Both the position numbers and the translations under genes were made by a program. DNA of 18,343 bases from Candidatus Parvarchaeota archaeon (GTDB taxonomy: Archaea > Nanobdellota > Nanobdellia > Parvarchaeales > Parvarchaeaceae). The stretch spans positions 1 through 18,343 of the forward strand of contig JAMDDW010000004.1 of NCBI GenBank assembly GCA_023488405.1, in the 5' to 3' direction. Positions 6,550 to 12,824 of this stretch are shown piece by piece. The first letter of the stretch is position 1. Each line of letters begins with the position of its first letter. A model generated the notes under the pieces. It ran no database searches. It saw nothing but the letters and a program-made list of their open reading frames with translations, and was not told where the DNA came from.

Positions 6550-8145
6550 CTAATTTAAATAGTCCAGTTTAAAATTTTTGATGAAATTAGCCATTCCAGA
6601 ATTAACTTCATTTATGTAGACTTTGCCAGTAGAAACTGCTGAAATTTCATAAAGACTTGAATTTGTTACTCCTAAAACAGTTATTACATCATAGGATGAC
6701 AGATTTGCTACTACTTTTATCGCAGGTATGGCGTCTAAGGTTATGTTGGATATGGAGATGCTAGGTATGCCTAAAAAGGTATGGTAGTAGTAACTAAGAT
6801 TTTTAGTGGTGTTCGACACTCCCAGCAATATGGTTGTGCCATTTATTCCATTAGTTGAAGAGCCATTTTCCATTGCTAATACGGCATTTCCTGCCCCAAA
6901 AAGATAGTAATTTTCAAATACCCCTGGATTAATTCCCTCATCAGCAGCTGCAGTGGGAGACAGATATATTTGATTCAGTCCTGGAAAGCTGTCTGAAACC
7001 AAGGCAGTCAAATCAGCGTTTGCAGCAAGGGCTTTAGTGCTATTTGTAGGAGCTGCCGGCATAATATTTAGCTCTCCAATAGTTTGTAATAAACTGCTTT
7101 CGTTCAAAGTATAAGAGCCGGATGGAAGAGAAGACAGAATTGAGACTGATGACGGAGCAGGATTAAATGCCGATTTAAAGGAAGCAGATAGCACTATATC
7201 GGAGAAGTTTGGCATTGAACCCGCGTTTCCATATGAATTAAAGAGACTTGTTATTGCTGATGAATCTCTTGTCAGGTTAAGCACAAAACTGCCATTCAAA
7301 GGTATGCCATAGGTATTTGAAAAGCAGAAATTGAAGTGCATTGAAGAGTTATATTTGCTTTCAAATGCAGGCGTAGTGTTTATGCCCAGCAAAGAGCAAG
7401 AATTTCCGTTATAACTCTCGCTTTTCATGTATTTGACCCGTACATAATCGTTGAATTGACTTATGTTTGATATGTTTGCTGACGCCATTGATGTGCTTAA
7501 AATGCTTGAAAGAGCGCTTGAATTTGCCAGATTATTTGTTTTTAATGAGACACAAAGCAGTGAATTATTGCCTATCTTGGAGTCATTCATTGCATACCCT
7601 ACGATAGATAAGCTGGTATTTTCCGCGGAAGCCAGCATTGAGAAAGGAATGCACAATGTACCGTAAGAGATATTTGATAATAAAGTAAGGTTCACTGTAT
7701 CAAGGAACTTTGGAAATGAAGACAGGTTTATACTTTTACTTAAGCTGTCTATATCTTTTACAAGCGCACCTAAGTTAATATCGGCCGTTTGTCTTATATA
7801 CGGCTTATAATGGGCGATATAACCGTTAATTGGCAGATTAAAGGAGAAAACTGAAGTTCCAGAAGTGGCGCTTAGGCTTAGAAGCAAACTATATGAAAGA
7901 TTGAATGGGCCGCTGGAATTCTGCAGCTTTGAAATAGTCGAACTTAATTGCTGCACATTAGCAATACTGTAATACGGATTAACAGAAGTTGAAAGCTTGA
8001 GGAAAGGGATATACCCTTCATATGATGCGAAGACGAATACCAAAACAGCTAATAATACTATAATTACTATTATACCAGCAGTTTTATGTCCTATTTGACC
8101 TTTATTCGGTTCTGAACTTATTTGTATATTTTTTGGATTATCCAT
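6550..8145 (-). CDS. Secreted, membrane-anchored glycoprotein-like surface protein
   Basis: This 531-residue protein has a short polar N-terminus (1-22), one membrane segment (about 24-41) and a large outer domain of about 485 residues. The outer part is low in charge, rich in Ser, Asn, Leu and Ala, and has about 25 N-x-S/T sequons. This points to a type II orientation with a heavily N-glycosylated ectodomain. Six Cys occur, three of them between residues 250 and 290, so disulfides are possible. No family recognised; the repeated pattern of Ser/Asn-rich strands suggests a beta-rich fold. It ends four bases from the convergent Nudix gene (stop at 6545), so its 3' end has almost no room for a separate terminator. 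It may form a surface set with the 102-residue protein upstream and the 449-residue protein. Confidence 0.8.
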   Translation of the reverse strand: MDNPKNIQISSEPNKGQIGHKTAGIIVIIVLLAVLVFVFASYEGYIPFLKLSTSVNPYYSIANVQQLSSTISKLQNSSGPFNLSYSLLLSLSATSGTSVFSFNLPINGYIAHYKPYIRQTADINLGALVKDIDSLSKSINLSSFPKFLDTVNLTLLSNISYGTLCIPFSMLASAENTSLSIVGYAMNDSKIGNNSLLCVSLKTNNLANSSALSSILSTSMASANISNISQFNDYVRVKYMKSESYNGNSCSLLGINTTPAFESKYNSSMHFNFCFSNTYGIPLNGSFVLNLTRDSSAITSLFNSYGNAGSMPNFSDIVLSASFKSAFNPAPSSVSILSSLPSGSYTLNESSLLQTIGELNIMPAAPTNSTKALAANADLTALVSDSFPGLNQIYLSPTAAADEGINPGVFENYYLFGAGNAVLAMENGSSTNGINGTTILLGVSNTTKNLSYYYHTFLGIPSISISNITLDAIPAIKVVANLSSYDVITVLGVTNSSLYEISAVSTGKVYINEVNSGMANFIKNFKLDYLN

Positions 8146-8163
8146 TTAATTATGATAAGAAAC

Positions 8164-8174
8164 GAATATAAAAG
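8164..8174 (-). promoter_or_regulatory. TATA box of the 531-residue surface protein gene
   Basis: The minus strand reads CTTTTATATTC, centred 24 bases before the ATG at 8145. The gene can therefore be transcribed apart from the 102-residue gene upstream. Confidence 0.55.
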
Positions 8175-8189
8175 CCTATTCTTTGTTTA

Positions 8190-8498
8190 TTAAGCAGAGC
8201 CTGGTGTGCTTAAACCAAGCGTATGCCTTACAAGTATCCTTACTCCAAGGATGTTATAATGGTAAAGAAAATACGCAATTACAAGAAGTATTATTATAAC
8301 AACTACTGCAATTATCAGGTATTTGTTTATCTTAATTTCATTTCCGGGAGTATTGGGTATCCTGTCATCTGAAGGAAGCATGCCGCTTTTTGAATCGTTC
8401 ACTTCTGGTTTATTTTGATTACCATTTACTGAAGCACTTTTATTATTGTTATCTTCTGTTATGCTTTCACTTTCTGGTTTGTTAAGTGTTCCCTCCAT
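8190..8498 (-). CDS. Small single-TM protein with disordered N-terminus
   Basis: This 102-residue protein has a polar, Asn/Ser/Glu-rich, probably disordered N-terminal half (1-54), one strongly hydrophobic segment (about 58-79, rich in Ile and Val) and a short basic and Gly/Ser tail (RILVRHTLGLSTPGSA). No family recognised. The architecture, a polar N-terminal tail before a membrane segment, parallels the downstream 531-residue protein, whose gene begins 44 bases later on the same strand; a joint surface role is inferred. It has its own clear TATA box. The coding reality rests on the promoter position and the protein-like composition. Confidence 0.75.
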   Translation of the reverse strand: MEGTLNKPESESITEDNNNKSASVNGNQNKPEVNDSKSGMLPSDDRIPNTPGNEIKINKYLIIAVVVIIILLVIAYFLYHYNILGVRILVRHTLGLSTPGSA

Positions 8499-8518
8499 TT
8501 TATATCAAAATTTTGTGT

Positions 8519-8528
8519 GTATTTAAAC
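8519..8528 (-). promoter_or_regulatory. TATA box of the small TM protein gene
   Basis: The minus strand reads GTTTAAATAC, centred 25 bases before the ATG at 8498. It is one of the best matches in the window to the local TATA consensus. Confidence 0.6.
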
Positions 8529-8570
8529 ATTATTTACAGCGTAGCATTTCATCTTTTTAGTACCAAACGA

Positions 8571-8580
8571 TTTAAATATC
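8571..8580 (+). promoter_or_regulatory. TATA box of the methyltransferase gene
   Basis: TTTAAATATC is centred 28 bases before the ATG at 8603. The next codon is also ATG; the box fits the first one better. Confidence 0.55.
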
Positions 8581-8602
8581 CCAATTACTTAAAAAATATC
8601 TT

Positions 8603-9109
8603 ATGATGGATAAAATCAGAGAAATGAGTGGGTTAACTGATAAAAGTATAATAGATTTCCTTGACATTAAAAAAGGTTATAGTATAATTGATATAGGAGG
8701 AAGAGACGGCTTCTTCAGCAAGAAAATGCTTGAGAAAAGCGAAAATGTTACCGTTTTGGATTTAAATGATATCTATTTTGATGAGCTTAAACAAGCGGGG
8801 ATAAAAACCGTAAAGGCAGACATTTGTGACTATTCCTCAGGTTCTTTTGATCTGGTTTTTATGTCAAATGTTTATCATGACCTTGTGCAGGAATGCCGGG
8901 ATAAAGCACTGAAAAACATAAATAAAATAGCAAAGAGATACATAGCCATACTTGATTTTAAGCCTGAAGATACTATGTTCGGCCCCCCAGTAAGCATAAG
9001 ACTAAGCAAGGATAAAGTCATAAACGATATGAAAAGCATAGGCTTCAAACTAGTAAAAGAGAAGGAATTAAAATTCCATTACCTTCTGCTTTTTGAACGG
9101 GAAAGCTAG
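8603..9109 (+). CDS. Class I SAM-dependent methyltransferase
   Basis: This small Rossmann-fold methyltransferase of 168 residues transfers a methyl group from SAM; the acceptor is unknown. Motif I is IIDIGGRDG (28-36) and the acidic end of strand 2 is D53 (VLDLND). KADICD gives the adenine-contacting Asp, and SFDLVFMSNVYHDL is the motif IV region, followed by the beta-5 strand (YIAILDF). The length is near the minimum for the fold, with no added substrate domain beyond a short beta-6/7 hairpin at the C-terminus. The group resembles small UbiE/MenG-like archaeal methyltransferases. The kinase-like gene starts 39 bases after its stop on the same strand but has its own TATA box, so co-expression is possible and not certain. 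Confidence 0.88.
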   Translation: MMDKIREMSGLTDKSIIDFLDIKKGYSIIDIGGRDGFFSKKMLEKSENVTVLDLNDIYFDELKQAGIKTVKADICDYSSGSFDLVFMSNVYHDLVQECRDKALKNINKIAKRYIAILDFKPEDTMFGPPVSIRLSKDKVINDMKSIGFKLVKEKELKFHYLLLFERES

Positions 9110-9117
9110 AATTAAAG

Positions 9118-9128
9118 TTATAAATACC
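9118..9128 (+). promoter_or_regulatory. TATA box of the kinase-like gene
   Basis: TTATAAATACC lies between the methyltransferase stop and the ATG at 9149 and is centred 26 bases before the start. It marks a promoter separate from the methyltransferase gene. Confidence 0.55.
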
Positions 9129-9148
9129 CTTTATAATCTTTAAATTTA

Positions 9149-9775
9149 ATGGTCTTAAGTCAAGTACTGATACAGGAAGAGAAAGACCGCAAGATAATCA
9201 AGAAGAAGTATAACAGCTTTAATTCTTACAAGTGGCTTTTTTCCCCTTTATTACAGCTATTTTATCCATTTGCAGCGTTATCAAAAAGTAGACTTGAGAG
9301 AGAGTTGGAGTTCCTTAATTCCAACAACGACATAAAAAAGCCAAAGATCTACTCCTTTGATCTTAATAATAAAGAGCTAAACAGAGAATACGTTGATGGA
9401 AAAGTAGATTACTGCGAAGGGTCAAAATTGGGAAAATTGTTTTCAGAGATACACCGGGAGGGGTATTCTTTAGGGGATTCAAAGCTTGATAACTTCATAT
9501 GTAATTCCGAAGGAGCATATATAATAGATTCAGAACAGGCAATAAAAACTCAGAAAGAAAGGTACAGGTATTGGGATGTGTCTCTGCTAATACTATCAGC
9601 TGCATACTATAACTATTCAAATAAAACAGGTTTTAAGCAGTTTCTAGATGGCTTTTCTAAGGAATATATATACTGGAATGATTATCAAAAAAGAGCAATA
9701 AAGGGCTTGTATTCCATGCTGTTTCTACTGATGCCCATACAGCATATTAACAGCCTAAAAAATGCCCTACGCTAA
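9149..9775 (+). CDS. Divergent protein kinase-fold phosphotransferase (Bud32/RIO-like)
   Basis: This 208-residue protein has the core of the small archaeal kinase-fold families (Bud32, RIO, LPS kinase). LGKLFSEIHREGYSLGD leads into the catalytic loop G109-D110-SKLDN115, with the catalytic Asp and metal-binding Asn. YIIDSEQA (124-131) is the metal-binding DFG position with D127 kept but FG changed to SE. The HRD/HGD His is replaced by Leu. The N-terminal lobe is short: a Lys cluster at 18-20 and a helix with E50/E52 (RLERELEF) may supply the Lys-Glu pair, but the glycine loop is not evident. It may phosphorylate a protein or small molecule, or be atypical. A C-terminal helical stretch (180-205) is hydrophobic. 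It is unlikely to be Bud32 itself because it lacks that family's signature spacing. Confidence 0.7.
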   Translation: MVLSQVLIQEEKDRKIIKKKYNSFNSYKWLFSPLLQLFYPFAALSKSRLERELEFLNSNNDIKKPKIYSFDLNNKELNREYVDGKVDYCEGSKLGKLFSEIHREGYSLGDSKLDNFICNSEGAYIIDSEQAIKTQKERYRYWDVSLLILSAAYYNYSNKTGFKQFLDGFSKEYIYWNDYQKRAIKGLYSMLFLLMPIQHINSLKNALR

Positions 9776-9792
9776 TGCAATAGTCATTATAA

Positions 9793-9798
9793 TTTTTT
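9793..9798 (+). terminator. Oligo-T tract after the kinase-like gene
   Basis: T6 begins 18 bases after the stop of the kinase-like gene, in the 81-base gap before the convergent radical SAM gene. It is a plausible archaeal terminator. Confidence 0.4.
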
Positions 9799-9856
9799 CG
9801 CCTTAAAAATTTCAGCTGAAGCTATTTGGCATATAAATTTATTAGCTATGTACCTA

Positions 9857-11056
9857 TTACCTATTTGCTATCCTAGAATAAAAACATGCGGGATCCGATG
9901 CAAGAATGTCGTGTTCGGAATAGTATGTTCTAGCCCTGCTTCCCCCGCACTGCCATTTGAATTCGCATTTTCCACAATAACCAGAGAAATCTCTTGCACG
10001 TATGCTTCTCATGATGCTGTTGTTTCTGTAGATCTCTACAATGTTATCCTTTCTTACATTACCAAGTTTTACTGGCAGAAAACCTCCTGGAAAGATAGTA
10101 CCGTCATTTCCTACAAAGATTATGCCATCACCATCCAATGTTCCGACTGGAGAGATGGTCGAATTATACTTTGGTTCTCCCTCCAAATTCATAAGCTCTG
10201 AATGCAAATGATCATAGAAAGGATCTCTCCAATAACTACCCTTCTTTATCCGCATGCTAACGACTCTCCTTTCAAATGGCGCTTCTACTGTTCTTATTAC
10301 CACCCCATATTTAGATGCATCGTAAAGGAAGTTACATACACTTTCGTATTCAGAGGGACTTATCTCCTGAAGCCCTGCTCCACGGCCAATTTTTATTAGG
10401 AAAAAAACCTCCCATACCTTTACTCCCAAGCTTTTTATAAGGTTGAATATTCGGGGAAGTTCATTTACATTGCTTTTCATAACTGTAGTATTTACCTGTA
10501 TGTTCAATCCAGCATCTATGGCATTTTTTATCGATTTTATAGTTGCATCGAATGTTCCATCAATTGATCTTATGTCATCATGTGTCTCCTTCACTGCGCC
10601 GTCCAGACTAATTGATATTGAAGTTGCGCCCAACTCCCGTATTTTTACCATTGCATTGTATGTTAGCAGGTTTGTTACAGCAGGTGATAAAGCAAATTTT
10701 ACGCCAAGTTCTTTTGCATGCTTCATAAGTTCAAATATATCCTTTCGCATAAGTGGGTCCCCGCCGGTGAATACTATAACGGGGTAAGGAATTCCGAATT
10801 CTGTGATTTTATCAATTAAGGCTAGCCCTTCTTCTGTTGTCAGTTCTCCAGGAAGAGCAGAATGTATCGCCGATGCCCTGCAATGCCTGCAAGCAAGCAT
10901 ACATGCTTTTGTAGTCTCCCAAAATACAAGTATTGGCTTTTGCGCGAATGAATGTGTGTTTGATTTCTTTGCTTCTTCACTGGCTGTGTAGCTACTGTTC
11001 TTTTTTTCTGATGTCTTTTCTGTTATAATTGCAGAACTACTGCCTACATGTGACAT
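9857..11056 (-). CDS. Radical SAM/SPASM protein, TIGR04053-like
   Basis: This is a 399-residue radical SAM enzyme. C52-x3-C56-x2-C59 (ACMLACRHC) binds the [4Fe-4S] cluster that cleaves SAM, and TGGDPLMRKD is the GGE-like motif. The ordered set SPAVTNLLT, ISISLDGAVKETHDDIR, INVNTTV-like strand, WEVFFLIKIGRGAG and EAPFERRVV matches the TIGR04053 radical SAM/SPASM family as I remember it. The C-terminal SPASM/twitch part has C361-x2-C364-x5-C370 and C391 for an auxiliary cluster, and GGFLPVKLGN before it. Residues 1-38 are a Ser/Lys-rich extension, probably disordered. The reaction is not established; relatives include peptide- and heme-modifying enzymes (NirJ/AhbD group). The nearby cytochrome b makes a heme role tempting but unproven. 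Its TATA box overlaps the stop of the upstream FMN reductase gene. Confidence 0.9.
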   Translation of the reverse strand: MSHVGSSSAIITEKTSEKKNSSYTASEEAKKSNTHSFAQKPILVFWETTKACMLACRHCRASAIHSALPGELTTEEGLALIDKITEFGIPYPVIVFTGGDPLMRKDIFELMKHAKELGVKFALSPAVTNLLTYNAMVKIRELGATSISISLDGAVKETHDDIRSIDGTFDATIKSIKNAIDAGLNIQVNTTVMKSNVNELPRIFNLIKSLGVKVWEVFFLIKIGRGAGLQEISPSEYESVCNFLYDASKYGVVIRTVEAPFERRVVSMRIKKGSYWRDPFYDHLHSELMNLEGEPKYNSTISPVGTLDGDGIIFVGNDGTIFPGGFLPVKLGNVRKDNIVEIYRNNSIMRSIRARDFSGYCGKCEFKWQCGGSRARTYYSEHDILASDPACFYSRIANR

Positions 11057-11076
11057 TAAATAAATTTAAGTTCTGT

Positions 11077-11087
11077 GAATAAATACT
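11077..11087 (-). promoter_or_regulatory. TATA box of the radical SAM gene
   Basis: The minus strand reads AGTATTTATTC, centred 26 bases before the ATG at 11056. It overlaps the stop codon (11086-11088) of the FMN reductase gene. Confidence 0.5.
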
Positions 11088-11640
11088 ATTTTCTCAGCCT
11101 TATGGCCCATTCTGCAAGCTTTTGCACAAGATCTTTTATCAATGTTACTGTATCTTCATCTACAAACAGGCCGTTTTCAATTTTATCGCCTGCTCCCCCT
11201 ATAAAAATCTGAGGCCTTTCTAAAGGATGCGCGTTGAGAAATGAAAATATTTGCCTTAAATGGTACTGTGCTACCGCTGTTCCTATTATAGCACCGCCGC
11301 TTGCTCCTATAGTTGCAACGGCTTTGTCGTCAAATGAATTGTCGCCGTAAGGCCTAGAAGCCCAGTCTATTGCATTTTTTAGAACCCCTGGTATGGACCT
11401 GTCATATTCTGGTGTGGCTATTAGTACAGCGTCTGCTTTCTTTATCTTATCCTTGAATATCTTTACACTTTCAGGCATTTCCTTTTCTTCATCTTGATTG
11501 AACAAAGGTATATCTTTCAAGTCAAGTATCTCTATTTCTATGTTTTCAGGCGCATATTTTTTAGCAGTATTTATTATTGCCTTGTTGAACGAGTCCTTTC
11601 TAAGGCTTCCTGCGATTGCTGCTATTGTTATTTTTTCCAT
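11086..11640 (-). CDS. NAD(P)H-dependent FMN reductase family flavoprotein
   Basis: This 184-residue flavodoxin-fold reductase belongs to the NADPH-dependent FMN reductase family (ChrR, azoreductase and quinone reductase relatives). AGSLRKDSFNK (10-20) is the FMN phosphate loop, and TPEYDRSIPGVLKNAIDW is the isoalloxazine-contacting segment; most members have PEYN where Asp stands here. SRPYGDNSF and the GASGGAIGT-like turn are also characteristic. The length is the family norm. Likely activity is two-electron reduction of quinones, metals or azo compounds, or supply of reduced flavin, in the cytoplasm. A perfect 8-base inverted repeat sits just upstream of its TATA box, so regulated expression is plausible. 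The radical SAM gene starts 30 bases downstream. Confidence 0.93.
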   Translation of the reverse strand: MEKITIAAIAGSLRKDSFNKAIINTAKKYAPENIEIEILDLKDIPLFNQDEEKEMPESVKIFKDKIKKADAVLIATPEYDRSIPGVLKNAIDWASRPYGDNSFDDKAVATIGASGGAIIGTAVAQYHLRQIFSFLNAHPLERPQIFIGGAGDKIENGLFVDEDTVTLIKDLVQKLAEWAIRLRK

Positions 11641-11660
11641 TTTTTAATCATGCACTAAAT

Positions 11661-11670
11661 GCATATAAAT
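11661..11670 (-). promoter_or_regulatory. TATA box of the FMN reductase gene
   Basis: The minus strand reads ATTTATATGC, centred 25-26 bases before the ATG at 11640. Confidence 0.6.
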
Positions 11671-11677
11671 CTTTCGC

Positions 11678-11699
11678 TAATATCGTAAGAGCGATATTA
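11678..11699. promoter_or_regulatory. Candidate operator: 8-base inverted repeat
   Basis: TAATATCG (11678-11685) and CGATATTA (11692-11699) are perfect reverse complements around six bases. The site lies just upstream of the FMN reductase TATA box, where an archaeal activator or repressor dimer could bind. It also overlaps the stop codon of the upstream Nudix-methyltransferase gene and could instead be a 3'-end hairpin, although no T tract follows. Confidence 0.4.
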
Positions 11700-12764
11700 C
11701 TTGATAAATGAAAGAACATCTGTTTTTATGTTATTAAGTCTGTCTAGAGGAAAGCTGTATAATTCATCAAATTCGAGGCCAAAATCTGCAAAAAACTGCT
11801 TGTAAGAATCCAAAGCTTTTATGGAATGGCGGTAAGCTACATACGATGAAGGCAAGATGTGGCGTTTTATACTAAGCGGTGAAAATACTAGTTTTCCATT
11901 TGGATTAATTGAAGAAAGAATGCTTTGCGCAAATAAGATGTAAGAAGGCTGGTATATAAAAGAGTTCAATGCTACTATGCTATTATATTTTTTGTTTGAA
12001 TGAAAACTCTCAGCTATTCCTTTTATAAAATGCAGTTTATTACCGAAATTTTTAATTAGATGGTACCTTGCTTCGGGAGAAAGTTCAACAATGTCAACAT
12101 TGCCGAATTTTTCTATCAATTTTTTCGTTATTTCCCCGAAGCCAGGATTTATCTGGAGCACGGGTGGCCTGAGTTTATCCAAAATATCTTCAATTTTGTC
12201 CGCAAGTCTTCTATCCAGATAGTTTTTATACCTGAAAAAAGAGGATAGTTTTCCAGACCAATAAGAAAGCTGCTCAAATGAATACACTGCACGGTTATCA
12301 AATGCGTTTCTTATTTTGTAGTATTCCGTTTTTAAGCCCGGAAAACGAAGCGAAAGGAAGTACATGGCATCTACTACTCTCCAACTTATATTTAGCATTG
12401 CTTTTATATCGCTTATCCTTGCCCATTTTACTTCAAGGGTTTCCTTGTCTTCCAGATCAACTGCCTTTGGCTCTCCTGCAAATGAATTTGACAAGAAAAA
12501 ATGGTCTATTTCCGTATTTATCCAGTGTATCCCCTGGTTTTTTGCGCCTAACCATATTGGATTCTTTAGGTCTATGTTTACTTCCTCCTTTGTTTCTCTT
12601 CTAACAGCTTCTTCAGGCGTTTCTCCTTCTTTTATTCCACCACCAGGAACCTCCCAAATGTGGCCATGTTTTGCTTTTCTCAAATCAAGAAGTATATAGT
12701 TTCCTTTTTTTACTATGCTTATTGCTCCCTGCCCTTCCAGCCTTTCCATATAATAATAGAGCAT
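11697..12764 (-). CDS. Nudix hydrolase fused to a methyltransferase-like domain
   Basis: This is a two-domain protein of 355 residues. Residues 8-135 are a Nudix hydrolase: GHIWEVPGG is followed by the Nudix box from G42 (E48, R56-E57, E60-E61), whose final Gly is N63; WAR and the following helix close the domain. Nudix enzymes cleave nucleoside diphosphates linked to another group. Residues 136-195 are a helical linker. Residues 196-355 resemble a Rossmann methyltransferase: VLQINPGFGEITKKL for motif I, VDIVELSPEA for strand 2, a FIKGIAES turn, a VALNSFIY motif IV region and NGKLVFSPL. The first motif I acidic residue is replaced (IN-PGFG), so SAM binding is uncertain. The ATG at 12764 is favoured by the shared TATA box; an internal ATG (MERLEG) is 15 bases later. 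I know of no such fusion with a defined role. Confidence 0.8.
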   Translation of the reverse strand: MLYYYMERLEGQGAISIVKKGNYILLDLRKAKHGHIWEVPGGGIKEGETPEEAVRRETKEEVNIDLKNPIWLGAKNQGIHWINTEIDHFFLSNSFAGEPKAVDLEDKETLEVKWARISDIKAMLNISWRVVDAMYFLSLRFPGLKTEYYKIRNAFDNRAVYSFEQLSYWSGKLSSFFRYKNYLDRRLADKIEDILDKLRPPVLQINPGFGEITKKLIEKFGNVDIVELSPEARYHLIKNFGNKLHFIKGIAESFHSNKKYNSIVALNSFIYQPSYILFAQSILSSINPNGKLVFSPLSIKRHILPSSYVAYRHSIKALDSYKQFFADFGLEFDELYSFPLDRLNNIKTDVLSFIK

Positions 12765-12792
12765 ACAAAACTAATATGTTTTACTGGTAAAA

Positions 12793-12802
12793 GAATATAT
12801 AC
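12793..12802. promoter_or_regulatory. Shared TATA box of two divergent genes
   Basis: GAATATATAC is the only good TATA-like element in the 60-base divergent gap. It is centred about 27 bases before the plus-strand MFS ATG (12825) and about 33 before the minus-strand Nudix-methyltransferase ATG (12764). The near-symmetric core could serve both directions, which would make the two genes compete for it. Confidence 0.45.
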
Positions 12803-12824
12803 GGTATGCTGTGATAATAAATGA

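Noticed and set aside
9811..9820. Palindrome TTCAGCTGAA in the gap between the kinase-like and radical SAM genes
   Set aside because: It is short, sits between convergent gene ends without a T tract next to it, and is within chance expectation.
10443..10787. 114-residue plus-strand ORF opposite the radical SAM gene
   Set aside because: It lies fully inside a gene with intact family motifs on the minus strand and has no promoter.
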